Below are positions 18,496-27,682 of a stretch of 56,832 bases of DNA, piece by piece (position 1 is the first letter of the stretch; each line of letters starts with the position of its first letter). A program made the translations under genes and the position numbers. The stretch covers positions 1 to 56,832 of the forward strand of contig NZ_JRKJ01000011.1 in assembly GCF_000770795.1 (NCBI RefSeq), written 5' to 3'. The notes under the pieces are model-generated. The model had not been told where the DNA came from. It saw nothing but the letters and a program-made list of their open reading frames with translations, and did not search any database. The stretch comes from Lysobacter dokdonensis DS-58 (GTDB lineage: Bacteria; Pseudomonadota; Gammaproteobacteria; Xanthomonadales; Xanthomonadaceae).

Positions 18496-20010
18496 TTACT
18501 GGGTTTCGGCCGCGGCGCGCGGGGACACGGCGATGTAGCGGCTGGTGCCGCCGCGCTGGACGAGCAGCATCGCGGTGTCGCCGGGCTTGAGGGCCGCGAG
18601 TTCTCGGTCCAGTTGCGCCACCGACCCGACCGAATTGCGGCCGACGGCCAGGATGATGTCGCCCGCCTGCAGGCCCGCGCGTTTGGCCGACAGGCCTTCG
18701 ATGCGCGCGATGGCCACGCCCTCGTTGGTGTCCAGGCCCAGGCGGCGGCGCTGCGCGCCGTCGATGTCGTCGCCGACGATGCCCAGCGGATTGCGCTGGT
18801 TCGGCGCCGGCGTGACGGAGGCCGGGATGGCGCGCGGTTCGGGGACGGCGAGTTCGCCCAGGACGACGGTGACGTCGCGCGCCTTGCCGTCGCGCATGAT
18901 CGAGAGCGTGGTCTTCGCGCCCGGCGGCAACGCGCCCACCAGCGGCGGCAGCGACGAGGCGTCCTCGATCGGCGTGCCGTTGAATGCGCGGATCACGTCG
19001 AGGCGTTGCACGCCCGCCTTCGCCGCGCCGCTGCCCGGTTGCACTTCGCGGACAAGTGCGCCGCGCGTGTCGGGCAGGCCGAGTGCGCGCGCCTGTTCGT
19101 TGTCGATGCCCTCCAGGCCGATGCCGAGCAGGCCGCGGCTGACGCGTCCCTTCGACTTGAGCTGGTCGACGGCGTTCATCGCAACGTCGATGGGGATCGC
19201 GAAGCTCACGCCCATGTAGCCGCCGGAATTGCTGAAGATCTGCGAATTGATGCCGACGACCTGCCCGCGCGTGTCGAGCAGCGGGCCGCCGGAATTGCCG
19301 CGATTGATCGCGACGTCGGTCTGGATGAAGGGCACGTACTGCTGGTTGGCGTACGGATTGGAACGACCGACCGCGCTGACGATGCCCGCGGTCACCGAGT
19401 GATCGAGCCCGAACGGCGAGCCGATCGCGACGACCCACTGCCCCGGGCGCAACGTGCGCGAATCGCCGACACGCAGCGACGGCAAGCCCGTCGCGGGAAT
19501 CTTGAGCAGCGCGACGTCGGATTGCTCGTCGCTGCCGACCACCTTCGCCTTGAACTCGCGGCGATCCGACAGGCGCACCGTCACCTCGCCCGCGCCATCG
19601 ACGACGTGGTGGTTGGTGAGGACGTAGCCGTCGTTGGAAATGATGAAGCCGGTGCCCATCGACACGCCGCGGTCGCGGCCGCCCGGCGGCATCTGCGGCA
19701 TCGGCATTCCGGGACCGAAGAAGCGCTTGAAGAACTCGGGCATCTCCTCGTCTTCGTCCATCGACGGCTGGTCGCTCGCGCCGCCGCCGATGTTGGCTTC
19801 GACATTGACGACCGCGGGGCCGACCTGGTCGACGAGGTTCGTGAAGTCGGGCAGCCCGCTGACCATCTGCGGGGCCTGCGCGGCGGGGGCGGCGGGCGCC
19901 GGTGTTTGCGCTGCGATGTCCGTCGACAGCAGCACCGCGGACGTGACGGTCGCCGTGGCGGCGACCAGTGCGAGATTGCGGACGGGGAGACTACGGAGCA
20001 GGTTGCGCAT
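18496..20010 (-). CDS. mucD: Periplasmic serine protease of the DegP/MucD (HtrA) family
   Basis: The 504-residue protein has a signal peptide (about residues 1-35, ending near AAQ), a trypsin-like domain and two PDZ domains (about 290-390 and 400-500). The catalytic triad is His135 in LTNHHVVDG, Asp165 in SDVALLKI and Ser240 in RGNSGGPLL. It degrades or refolds misfolded envelope proteins. Its place after rpoE-rseA matches the sigma-E operon of Pseudomonas and xanthomonads, where the product also dampens the stress response. A proline/methionine-rich loop (about 95-115) precedes the active His strand. Confidence 0.93.
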   Translation of the reverse strand: MRNLLRSLPVRNLALVAATATVTSAVLLSTDIAAQTPAPAAPAAQAPQMVSGLPDFTNLVDQVGPAVVNVEANIGGGASDQPSMDEDEEMPEFFKRFFGPGMPMPQMPPGGRDRGVSMGTGFIISNDGYVLTNHHVVDGAGEVTVRLSDRREFKAKVVGSDEQSDVALLKIPATGLPSLRVGDSRTLRPGQWVVAIGSPFGLDHSVTAGIVSAVGRSNPYANQQYVPFIQTDVAINRGNSGGPLLDTRGQVVGINSQIFSNSGGYMGVSFAIPIDVAMNAVDQLKSKGRVSRGLLGIGLEGIDNEQARALGLPDTRGALVREVQPGSGAAKAGVQRLDVIRAFNGTPIEDASSLPPLVGALPPGAKTTLSIMRDGKARDVTVVLGELAVPEPRAIPASVTPAPNQRNPLGIVGDDIDGAQRRRLGLDTNEGVAIARIEGLSAKRAGLQAGDIILAVGRNSVGSVAQLDRELAALKPGDTAMLLVQRGGTSRYIAVSPRAAAETQ

Positions 20011-20070
20011 CGGGACCGGGACCTCGATCAGGGGGTCGGACGAAGGGATGTGCGATGTGCGCCGCCGGGC

Positions 20071-20931
20071 TCAGGGTTCCGGCGGCGATGCGGGCGCGGT
20101 GTCGTCGTTGGCCGCGGGCTCCAGCGTGGGGCCGGGCTTGAACGGATAGAACGACGGGCCGGTGGTCGCGTAATCGGCCGACAACGTGCCGCCGCCGTTG
20201 AGCTGCGGCAACACGGCGCGCGGCCACGGGCGCGCGGTGTCCGCCTGCAGTGCGGAGGCAGCCGGCGCGACCGGTGCGTCGGCGACGAGGTTGGCGTTGA
20301 TCGGCATCGGTTGCGGCGCTTCGCCCGTGACGGGCGAGGACTTGGCGGCCACCGCGGTGCTCACCACGCGATCGGTGGCGGCGCGGCCACGCGCGACATT
20401 GCGCGAACGCTGCGTGACGCGCTCGGACAACGGACGCGCGCCGGCCACCATCGCCGCTGCAGCGGAGGCTTGCTGCAACGCCTGGTCGGGCGCGGCCGGC
20501 GATTGCACCGGCGCGTGTTGCGCAGCCTGCGCGGCGACTTGCGCCGGCGCGGCATCGCGCCCCGCATCCGAACCGAGCGGCATGCGCGCGAGGAAGAACG
20601 CGACCACCGCGGCCGAGGCCGCCATGCCGACGCTGCCCCAGCGGATGCGGCCACCGCCGGCCGCGCGTTGCGCAGGCACCGCGGCGACGGCGACTTCGTC
20701 GCGCAATGCATCGCGGACGCGTTCGGGGAAGGAGGACGGCAGCGCGTCGGCCTTCGCACGCAACGCATCGCCGATGTGTTGCCAGCGACCGCAGGTGTCG
20801 CGCCAGGCCTGGTCGTGGTCCAGGCGCTTGAGGGCGAAGCGCGCGACGTCGCCGACGAGCTCGCCGTCGAACAACGCGCTCAGGGCTTCGCGGTCGGATT
20901 CGGGATGCGGTGTGTTGGTTTTCGTGTTCAT
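20071..20931 (-). CDS. rseA: Anti-sigma-E factor RseA family protein
   Basis: The 286-residue protein has the RseA N-terminal anti-sigma domain (ALSALFDGELVGDVARFALK, WQHIGDALRAKADALP). One membrane helix follows at about 109-126 (GMAASAAVVAFFLARMPLG), then a long Ala/Pro/Gln-rich periplasmic part. It should hold sigma-E at the membrane until proteolysis releases it. The ATG overlaps the rpoE stop (ATGA), giving tight coupling of sigma and anti-sigma. It is longer than E. coli RseA (216) because of the low-complexity periplasmic tail. Confidence 0.88.
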   Translation of the reverse strand: MNTKTNTPHPESDREALSALFDGELVGDVARFALKRLDHDQAWRDTCGRWQHIGDALRAKADALPSSFPERVRDALRDEVAVAAVPAQRAAGGGRIRWGSVGMAASAAVVAFFLARMPLGSDAGRDAAPAQVAAQAAQHAPVQSPAAPDQALQQASAAAAMVAGARPLSERVTQRSRNVARGRAATDRVVSTAVAAKSSPVTGEAPQPMPINANLVADAPVAPAASALQADTARPWPRAVLPQLNGGGTLSADYATTGPSFYPFKPGPTLEPAANDDTAPASPPEP

Positions 20932-21545
20932 CGGGTGGCACGCTCGCGTTTCGGTTCGGTATCGAGCACGGGGCGCAGTTCCGCGTCGATGGCCTCGCGC
21001 GCACGGAAGATCCGCGAGCGCACCGTGCCGATCGGGCATTGCATCCGTTCGGCGATGTCTTCGTAACTCAGTCCATCCACTTCGCGCAGGGTGATGGCGT
21101 CGCGCAATTCCGCGGGCAGGCGTTCCACCGCGCGCATCACGGTGCGTTCGATCTCCTGGCGCATCAGCTCGCGCTCCGGTGTGTCCGTGTCGCGCAGGCG
21201 GATGCCGGAGTCGAATTGCTCGGCGTCGGTGACGTCGATGTCGTCTGTCGGTGGGCGCCGGTTGTGTGCGACAAGGTGGTTCTTCGCCGTGTTGACCGCG
21301 ATGCGGTGGAGCCAGGTGTAGAACTGCGCATCGCCCCGGAAGTTCCCGATCGCGCGATACGCGCGGATGAACGTGTCCTGGGCGACATCCTGGACTTCGC
21401 TCCAGTCGTGGATGTAACGCGCGATCAGCGCCTGCACGCGATGCTGGTATTTGCGCACCAGCAGGTCGAAGGCGACGCTGTCCCCGCGCTGCACCCGGGC
21501 GACGAGCGCCTGGTCCAGTTCCTGCGATTCGTGTTCGGTGGCCAT
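20928..21545 (-). CDS. rpoE: ECF sigma factor RpoE (sigma-24)
   Basis: The 205-residue sigma factor of the extracytoplasmic-function group directs RNA polymerase to envelope-stress promoters. Region 2 is clear: FDLLVRKYQHRVQALIARY, DVAQDTFIRAYRAIGNFRG and FYTWLHRIAVNTAKNHLV. Region 4 contains the helix-turn-helix REVDGLSYEDIAERMQCPIG followed by TVRSRIFRAREAI. The ATG at 21545 has AGGAG upstream. The promoter at 21592-21618 fits the sigma-E consensus, so it probably drives its own operon, rpoE-rseA-mucD and perhaps onward to lepA. Confidence 0.95.
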   Translation of the reverse strand: MATEHESQELDQALVARVQRGDSVAFDLLVRKYQHRVQALIARYIHDWSEVQDVAQDTFIRAYRAIGNFRGDAQFYTWLHRIAVNTAKNHLVAHNRRPPTDDIDVTDAEQFDSGIRLRDTDTPERELMRQEIERTVMRAVERLPAELRDAITLREVDGLSYEDIAERMQCPIGTVRSRIFRAREAIDAELRPVLDTEPKRERATR

Positions 21546-21591
21546 GGCCGCGCCGAGGCTCCTGTGGTCAGCCCGGCTTGAGGCCGGGCGT

Positions 21592-21618
21592 TGTGACAAG
21601 TCCGCGGACGGGAAGTTC
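21592..21618 (-). promoter_or_regulatory. Sigma-E-type promoter upstream of rpoE
   Basis: Minus-strand GAACTT (21618-21613) and GTCACA (21597-21592) are separated by exactly 15 nt. This fits the E. coli sigma-E pattern GGAACTT-N15-GTCTAA with an exact -35 core and a partial -10. A 7-bp hairpin GCCCGGC/GCCGGGC (21571-21589) then lies in the leader, before the AGGAG ribosome site. Confidence 0.65.
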
Positions 21619-21749
21619 AACGGTGCGCGCCGGGCGGCGGGCACCACCGGGACCTGATGGGTTCGACTCTAATGGGGGCGGCATTGACGCCAGTCAAACG
21701 TCGCCGGGATCATAGACCCCTTCCCCGTACCCGAACGAATGGTGGCCGC

Positions 21750-23801
21750 ATGCTCGCTGGTCTCGACGGTTTGCGCTTCCGGCACTGGCACGCCGAGTCC
21801 GCCGCCGACGGCATCGTGGTGCTCAGTTTCGACCGCGCCGGCGAAAGCGTGAATACGCTGGCGCAGGAGGTCCTGCTGGAGCTCGACGCCATCCTCGAAC
21901 GCCTCGCGCTCGACCCGCCCAAGGGCCTGGTCGTGCGTTCGGCCAAGCCGGCGGGCTTCATCGCAGGCGCCGACATCCGCGAGTTCGCGGCCTTCGATGC
22001 GAAGGGCACCGTCGGCGACGCGCTGCGCCGCGGGCAGCAGGTCTTCCAGCGGCTGGCGGAAATGCGCTGCCCGACGGTCGCCGCGATCCACGGCCACTGC
22101 ATGGGCGGCGGCACGGAAATCGCGCTCGCCTGCCGCGCGCGCGTGGCCTCCAACGATGCCTCCACGCGCATCGGCCTGCCCGAAGTGAAGCTCGGCATCT
22201 ATCCGGGCTGGGGCGGCAGCGTGCGCTTGCCGCGCCTGGTGGGCGCGCCGGCCGCGTTCGACATGATGCTGACCGGCCGTGCGTTCTCGGCCAAGCAGGC
22301 CAAGGCGATCGGGCTCGTCGACAAGGTCGTCGAACCGGCGTTGTTGACCGATGCCGCGATCGACCTGGCGCGCAAGGGCGTCGTGCGTCCGTTCAAGCAG
22401 CGCGCGCTCGCGTGGCTCACGAATCTCTGGCCGGTGCGGCAGGCGCTCGCGCCGATGCTCGTCAAGCAGGTCGCGCGCAAGGCGCGCAAGGACCACTATC
22501 CCGCGCCGTACGCGATGATCGAAACGTGGCGTCGCGCGGGCGGAAGCATCCAGTCGCTGCTGTCGGCCGAACGCAAATCGGTGATGAAGCTCGCCTCGAC
22601 GCCGACCGCGCGCAATCTCACGCGCGTGTTCTTCCTGCAGGAACGCCTGAAAAGTCTCGGCGGCAAGGACCACGGCATCGCGCGCGTGCACGTCGTCGGC
22701 GCCGGCGTGATGGGCGGCGACATCGCGGCGTGGTCGGCCTACAAGGGCTTCGAGGTCACGCTCGCCGATCGCGAGCAGCGCTTCATCGACGGCGCGCTCG
22801 CGCGTGCGCAGGACATGTTCGCCAAGCGCGTGAAAGATGAGACCAAGCGTCCCGCGGTGGCGGCGCGTCTGCGCGGCGACCTGATGGGCGACGGCGTGCG
22901 CAACGCGGACCTGGTGATCGAAGCGATCATCGAGCAGCCCGACGCGAAGCGCATGTTGTATTTCGAAGTCGAGCCGCAGATGAAACCGGATGCGTTGCTG
23001 ACGACCAACACCTCCTCCATTCCGCTCGGCGAATTGCGCGAGCAACTGACGCGTCCCGCGCACTTCGCGGGACTGCATTACTTCAATCCGGTCGCGATGA
23101 TGCCGCTGGTGGAAATCATCCGCCACGATGCGATGGCCGAAGACACGCAGCGTCGCCTCGCCGCGTTCTGCCGCGCGATCGACAAGTTGCCGGTGCCGGT
23201 CGCGGGGACGCCGGGGTTCCTCGTCAATCGCGTGTTGTTCCCCTACATGCTCGAAGCGATGGCCGCGTACGCCGACGGCATCCCGGGCCCGGCGATCGAC
23301 AAGGCCGCGGTGAAGTTCGGCATGCCGATGGGGCCGATCGAACTGGTCGACACCGTCGGCCTAGACGTGGCCGCCAGCGTCGGGCGCGAACTCGCGCCGT
23401 TCCTCGGGCTGCCGATCCCCGCCGGGCTCGAGAACAAGCTCGAATCGGGCAAGCGCGGCAAGAAGGACGGCCAGGGCTTCTACACCTGGGAAGAAGGCAA
23501 GCCGCGCAAGCCGGAACTGCCGAAGGACTACAAGGCGCCGGACGACCTGGAAGATCGCCTGATCCTGCCGATGCTCAACGAATCGGTCGCGGCCTTGCAC
23601 GACGGCGTTGTCACCGATGGCGACCTGCTCGATGCGGGCGTGATCTTCGGAACGGGCTTCGCGCCCTTCCGCGGCGGCCCGATCCAGTACATCAGGACGG
23701 TCGGGGCGGACGTGCTGGTGGCGAAGCTGAAGGCGCTGGAAAACAAGTACGGGGCGCGCTTCGCGCCGCGCGCGGGATGGGATTCCCCGGCGCTGCGGTG
23801 A
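21750..23801 (+). CDS. FadB/FadJ-like bifunctional enoyl-CoA hydratase / 3-hydroxyacyl-CoA dehydrogenase
   Basis: The 683-residue fusion carries out two beta-oxidation steps, hydration of enoyl-CoA and NAD-dependent oxidation of 3-hydroxyacyl-CoA. The N-terminal crotonase domain (about 1-290) has the oxyanion-hole segments PAGFIAGADIREF and HGHCMGGGTEIALACRARVA plus GLPEVKLGIYPGWGG with the catalytic Glu. The dehydrogenase domain follows, with NAD motif VVGAGVMGGDIAAWSA near 315-330 and HYFNPVAMMPLVEII with the catalytic His, then two C-terminal helical domains. The ATG at 21750 heads the conserved N-terminus (MLAGLDGLRF). Its stop abuts the stop of the convergent pilZ with no gap. Confidence 0.92.
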   Translation: MLAGLDGLRFRHWHAESAADGIVVLSFDRAGESVNTLAQEVLLELDAILERLALDPPKGLVVRSAKPAGFIAGADIREFAAFDAKGTVGDALRRGQQVFQRLAEMRCPTVAAIHGHCMGGGTEIALACRARVASNDASTRIGLPEVKLGIYPGWGGSVRLPRLVGAPAAFDMMLTGRAFSAKQAKAIGLVDKVVEPALLTDAAIDLARKGVVRPFKQRALAWLTNLWPVRQALAPMLVKQVARKARKDHYPAPYAMIETWRRAGGSIQSLLSAERKSVMKLASTPTARNLTRVFFLQERLKSLGGKDHGIARVHVVGAGVMGGDIAAWSAYKGFEVTLADREQRFIDGALARAQDMFAKRVKDETKRPAVAARLRGDLMGDGVRNADLVIEAIIEQPDAKRMLYFEVEPQMKPDALLTTNTSSIPLGELREQLTRPAHFAGLHYFNPVAMMPLVEIIRHDAMAEDTQRRLAAFCRAIDKLPVPVAGTPGFLVNRVLFPYMLEAMAAYADGIPGPAIDKAAVKFGMPMGPIELVDTVGLDVAASVGRELAPFLGLPIPAGLENKLESGKRGKKDGQGFYTWEEGKPRKPELPKDYKAPDDLEDRLILPMLNESVAALHDGVVTDGDLLDAGVIFGTGFAPFRGGPIQYIRTVGADVLVAKLKALENKYGARFAPRAGWDSPALR

Positions 23802-24167
23802 TTACATCGTGTGCGTCGGCTTGTCCGCGGTGAGCGTGCCGGCGAGGATCGTCTCGATCTTGTGGCGCACCGCTTCGCCTTCGGCGCTGTCGGCGAACTG
23901 CACGCCGATGCCGGCGGCGCGGTTGCCCTGCGCGCCCGGCGGCGTGACCCACACGACCTTGCCGGCGACCGGCAGGCGGTCTTTTTCTTCGAGCAGGGTG
24001 AGCAGCAGGAAGACTTCATCGCCGAGGAAGTAACGCTTCGGCGTCGGCACGAAGATGCCACCGCTTTTCAGGTACGGCATGTACGCGTTGTACAACGCGG
24101 CCTTGTCCTTGATGGCGAGCGACAGGATGCCCTGCCGTGCCCCGCCTGCCCCTGCCACTGCGCTCAT
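23802..24167 (-). CDS. pilZ: PilZ-domain protein (type IV pilus assembly PilZ)
   Basis: The 121-residue protein is a single PilZ fold (SLAIKDKAALYNAYMPYLKSGGIFVPTPK, FLLLTLLEEKDRLPVAGKVVWVTPPGAQ, AAGIGVQF). It lacks the N-terminal RxxxR c-di-GMP loop, as does the founding PilZ of Pseudomonas and Xanthomonas, which binds PilB and FimX-type partners to support pilus assembly. It is the last gene of the fab-tmk-holB operon, and its ATG overlaps the holB stop by 4 nt. The same holB-pilZ order occurs in Pseudomonas, which supports the name. Confidence 0.92.
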   Translation of the reverse strand: MSAVAGAGGARQGILSLAIKDKAALYNAYMPYLKSGGIFVPTPKRYFLGDEVFLLLTLLEEKDRLPVAGKVVWVTPPGAQGNRAAGIGVQFADSAEGEAVRHKIETILAGTLTADKPTHTM

Positions 24168-25132
24168 CCCCGCCCCCCTCGTGCTTCACGCGCCGGCGCA
24201 TCGCCGCGCCAGGCCAACAACAATTCCGTGACCGCGAGATCGGCGCGCACCGTGGTGCGCAACAGGTCTCGGGTGCGATTCGCTGCATCGAACCACGCGG
24301 CCAGCCTGCGGGTTCGCCCCGCGTCGGTCAAGCGCGCGGCCTGCTGCAAAGCGAGATCCGCTGCATGACGAAGACGCAAACCGGCGTATTCATCGGCCAC
24401 CCACGCCTGCGCGGTGGCGAGCGCGCCGGCGGTGCCCTGCGCGAGTTTGTCGAGGTCCGATGCGACTTGCTTGCGCAACGCCAGGCCATCGCCGCGCAGC
24501 CATTCGTGCGCCAGGCCGGGGTGCCCGCGTGCGGCGTCGAGGGCGTCTTCTGCGGCGGCGGGCTTGTGGCCTTGCGCCGCAAGCCACGCAAGCGCTTCTT
24601 CACCCGTCGGGAGGTTGAACTCGACGCGATGGGTGCGGCTGCGGATCGTCGCGGACAGGCGCGCCGGATGCGCGCTCAGCAACCACAGATACCGGCCCGG
24701 CTGCGGTTCCTCGAGCGTCTTGAGCAATGCGTTGGCGGCGGCGTGGTTGATCGCATCGGCAGGGTCGAGCACCGCGACCTGCGCGCCGCCGTACTGCGGC
24801 GTCAGCGCGAGTCGTTCGGACAACTCGCGGATCTGCTGGATGATGATCTCGGTGCGCAGCTTCGTCCCTTCCGTGTTCGGAATGAACGACACGCGCGAAT
24901 AGTCCGGGTGCGTGCCCGCGACGAACAACTGGCAACTCTTGCACGCACCGCACGGCTCGCCCGATGCGGGCGGCTGGCGACACAACACGCGCTGCGCCAG
25001 GCGTTCGACCACCGCGCGCTTGCCGATGCCGGCCGGGCCCGCGAACAACACGCCGTGGCCCAGCCGCCCGGCGGCATGCACCGACACGAGATGGTCGTAC
25101 ACGCGTTGCTGCCAGGGCGCGAGCGGTGTCAC
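24164..25132 (-). CDS. holB: DNA polymerase III subunit delta'
   Basis: The 322-residue AAA+ clamp-loader subunit opens and loads the beta sliding clamp together with delta and tau/gamma. It has the Walker-A-like GPAGIGKRA (about 32-40), a zinc module with CGACKSC preceded by Cys in VLCRQPP, the sensor-type [21 protein letters not shown], and [13 protein letters not shown]. The GTG start overlaps the tmk stop (GTGA) and the TGA overlaps the pilZ start, so it is translated in a chain. Confidence 0.93.
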   Translation of the reverse strand: MTPLAPWQQRVYDHLVSVHAAGRLGHGVLFAGPAGIGKRAVVERLAQRVLCRQPPASGEPCGACKSCQLFVAGTHPDYSRVSFIPNTEGTKLRTEIIIQQIRELSERLALTPQYGGAQVAVLDPADAINHAAANALLKTLEEPQPGRYLWLLSAHPARLSATIRSRTHRVEFNLPTGEEALAWLAAQGHKPAAAEDALDAARGHPGLAHEWLRGDGLALRKQVASDLDKLAQGTAGALATAQAWVADEYAGLRLRHAADLALQQAARLTDAGRTRRLAAWFDAANRTRDLLRTTVRADLAVTELLLAWRGDAPAREARGGRG

Positions 25133-25773
25133 AGTGCGTGTTCCATGTAGTGCTGCAACAACGCGGTGGCGCGCATGGCGACGTCTTCGGCGGAGGCGGC
25201 GGCATCGATGACGCGGATGCGATCGGGCTCGCCGCCGGCGCGCGCGAGGTAGGCGGCGCGCACGCGCTCGAAGAATTCGTCGCGTTCGCGTTCGATACGG
25301 TCGGGCACGAGATCGCGCACGCGCGTGCGTTCGCGCCCCTGTTGCACGCCGAGGTCGAGCAGCAGCGTCAGCCCCGGACGCACGACGACGAAGCGGCGTT
25401 CGAGGTCGGCGATCAATGCCGCATCCAGCCCGCGTCCGCCGCCCTGGTAGGCGAAGCTGGAATCGGTGAAGCGATCCGACAGCACCCAGGCATTGCGGTG
25501 CAACGCCGGGAGCACCGTTTCGCGCACGTGCTGGGCGCGCGCGGCGAACATCAGCAACAGTTCGGTTTCCGCCGACGCCGGCTCGTGCGTGGGATCGAGC
25601 AGCAGGTCGCGGATGCGTTCGGCCAGCGGCGTGCCGCCGGGCTCGCGCGTGCAGACGACTTCCGCGCCTGTCGCCATCAGCACATCGCGCACGGCGTTGA
25701 GTACCGTCGACTTGCCCGCGCCTTCGCCGCCTTCGAGCGTGATGAAACGCGGTTGCGTGACCAGGCCCGTCAT
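25129..25773 (-). CDS. tmk: Thymidylate kinase
   Basis: The 214-residue dTMP kinase makes dTDP for DNA synthesis. Evidence: P-loop [10 protein letters not shown] (residues 14-23), [10 protein letters not shown] with the substrate-binding Arg, [16 protein letters not shown], and the LID region [18 protein letters not shown]. Both start and stop overlap neighbours by 4 nt (mltG upstream, holB downstream), as in E. coli pabC-mltG-tmk-holB. Confidence 0.96.
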   Translation of the reverse strand: MTGLVTQPRFITLEGGEGAGKSTVLNAVRDVLMATGAEVVCTREPGGTPLAERIRDLLLDPTHEPASAETELLLMFAARAQHVRETVLPALHRNAWVLSDRFTDSSFAYQGGGRGLDAALIADLERRFVVVRPGLTLLLDLGVQQGRERTRVRDLVPDRIERERDEFFERVRAAYLARAGGEPDRIRVIDAAASAEDVAMRATALLQHYMEHAL

Positions 25774-26849
25774 TGCGCGCGGTTCCTTGCGCGATAGCGC
25801 GCCATGTACGCGCGCCAGGCGGCCTGGTGCTCCGCGTAGTTCTTGCTGAAGACATGGCGGCCGCTGCCGTCGCCGACGGCCATGAAATACAACGCTTCGC
25901 CGCCCGCCGGATTGGTGGCGGCGCGCAGCGCGTCGATGCCCGGCATCGCGATCGGCGTGGGCGGCAGGCCCGCGATCTTGTAGGTGTTGTAAGGCGTGGC
26001 GGCCTGCAGGTCCGCCTTGCGGATGTTGCCCGCGTACGCGCTGCCCATACCGTAGATGACCGTCGGATCCGTCTCCAGGCGCATGCCGAGTTTCAGGCGG
26101 CGCGCGAACACGCCCGCGATTTGAGGACGCTCGTCGGCCACGCCGGTTTCCTTCTCGACGATGGAGGCGAGGATCAACGCTTCGTCCTTCGATTTCAGCA
26201 CCGTGTCCTTCGCGCGATCCTCCCATGCACCGTCGAGGGCGCGCGTCATCGCCTCGTGCGCGCGGCGCAGGATGTCGAGGTCGCTGTCGCCGCGGACGAA
26301 CTGGTAGGTCTCCGGCAGGAAGCGCCCTTCCGGATGCTGGCCCGCGTGGCCGAGCTTGACCATCAGCGCGGCGTCGGTGATGTCGCCGGTTTCGTGCTGC
26401 AGCATGGTGTCGCGCGCGAGCGCCGCGCGCAGGTCGCGCATGGTCCAGCCGGGCACGATCATGAAGCCGCGGCTGATGACACGGCCATCGCGCATCGCCT
26501 TGAGCAGGTCGCGCGGCGTCATGCCGGCTTCCAGCGCGTACTCGCCCACCTGGATCTTGTTGGCCGCGCCGAGCTCGCGCGCGAGCGCCTGCCATTCGAC
26601 GCGATGGCCGGCGACGATGCCCGCCTCGCGCAAGCGCACGAGCACCTTGGACAACGAGTCGCCGGGTTGCACCACCAGCGTCTCGCCCTGCTCGATGCCC
26701 GCCATGGGCGCATCGGCGAATCCGGCGTAACGCTGCCACGCCCAGAACGCCGCGCCGGCGAGTGCGAGCAGCACGACGAGGACGAACAGTTTCGAGATGC
26801 CGCGGCTGCGGCGTGGGCCGGGCTGCCGGCTGCGTCGACTTCGGGTCAC
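25770..26849 (-). CDS. mltG: Endolytic murein transglycosylase MltG
   Basis: The 359-residue protein cuts nascent glycan strands and so sets their length. A basic N-terminus is followed by one membrane helix (about 20-37), a LysM-like subdomain ([19 protein letters not shown]) and the YceG catalytic domain with IVEKETG (about 230-236) carrying the active Glu. [13 protein letters not shown] and [14 protein letters not shown] follow. The start is a GTG with GGAGG just upstream; no in-frame ATG precedes the membrane helix suitably. It sits 17 nt after pabC. Confidence 0.95.
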   Translation of the reverse strand: MTRSRRSRQPGPRRSRGISKLFVLVVLLALAGAAFWAWQRYAGFADAPMAGIEQGETLVVQPGDSLSKVLVRLREAGIVAGHRVEWQALARELGAANKIQVGEYALEAGMTPRDLLKAMRDGRVISRGFMIVPGWTMRDLRAALARDTMLQHETGDITDAALMVKLGHAGQHPEGRFLPETYQFVRGDSDLDILRRAHEAMTRALDGAWEDRAKDTVLKSKDEALILASIVEKETGVADERPQIAGVFARRLKLGMRLETDPTVIYGMGSAYAGNIRKADLQAATPYNTYKIAGLPPTPIAMPGIDALRAATNPAGGEALYFMAVGDGSGRHVFSKNYAEHQAAWRAYMARYRARNRAQ

Positions 26850-26866
26850 GCCACCTCCATGGTCGG

Positions 26867-27682
26867 TCAATGTCCGGCGGCGAAACCGGGATGCACGCGC
26901 GCCAGGCGCTGCCGCAGCTCCGCCACGGCCGGGTGCGGCGAGTAGGCGTGCTCGCCGATCCGTGCCACCGGCAGGATACCGCGCACGGCATTGCAGAGCA
27001 GGACAGCGTCGGCGCTTTCGACGTCGGCCGGCCGCATGCGGGATTCCGCCGCGCCGGTTTGCGACAGGAGCCACGCGCGGCACGTGCCGGCCACCCCGCA
27101 TCGGTCGACCATGGGGGTCGACCAGCGATCGCCGTGCAGGACGAACAGGTTCGCCGAGGTCGCGCAGACGACATCGCCTTCGGTGCTGCGCATCAGGCCT
27201 TCGTCGATGGCGGGGTCGTCCCATTCGCCGCGTGCGAGGACCTGCTCGAGGCGATTGCAGTGTTTGAGGCCGGCGAGCGCGGGTTGCACGGCGAGCGCGG
27301 TGGCGCACCAGCGCAGGACGAGGCCGCCTTCGCGCGGCGCTGGCGGCAAGGGGTGGCGGGAATAGCGCCAGACCGGATGCGCGTCCGCGTCGCGTGCGTA
27401 CCCGCGGGCACCGCCGCCGCGCGTGACGATCAGTTTGGCGACGCCGTCGTGACCGCGGCCGAACAGTTCATGCTGCGCCCGTGCGATCAGGAGGTCCGAC
27501 GGCAGAGTGAGCCCGAGCCGTTCCGCGCCGGCTTCCATGCGCGCACGATGCGCCGTCCACCAATGCACGTTGCCGTGGTGGACGCGCATCGTTTCGAACA
27601 CGCCATCGCCGTAGGCGAATCCGCGGGAATCGCCGGGCAGGACGTTAACGTGCGCGCCGCCGAGGAAGATCAACTCGCTCAT
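26867..27682 (-). CDS. pabC: Aminodeoxychorismate lyase
   Basis: The 271-residue PLP enzyme of fold type IV converts 4-amino-4-deoxychorismate to p-aminobenzoate and pyruvate, feeding folate synthesis. The catalytic lysine is Lys140 in [18 protein letters not shown], at the same residue number as in E. coli Pab[19 protein letters not shown] forms the N-terminal substrate region and [10 protein letters not shown] the PLP-phosphate area. The ATG overlaps the pabB stop by 4 nt, so the two steps of PABA synthesis are coupled. Confidence 0.94.
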   Translation of the reverse strand: MSELIFLGGAHVNVLPGDSRGFAYGDGVFETMRVHHGNVHWWTAHRARMEAGAERLGLTLPSDLLIARAQHELFGRGHDGVAKLIVTRGGGARGYARDADAHPVWRYSRHPLPPAPREGGLVLRWCATALAVQPALAGLKHCNRLEQVLARGEWDDPAIDEGLMRSTEGDVVCATSANLFVLHGDRWSTPMVDRCGVAGTCRAWLLSQTGAAESRMRPADVESADAVLLCNAVRGILPVARIGEHAYSPHPAVAELRQRLARVHPGFAAGH

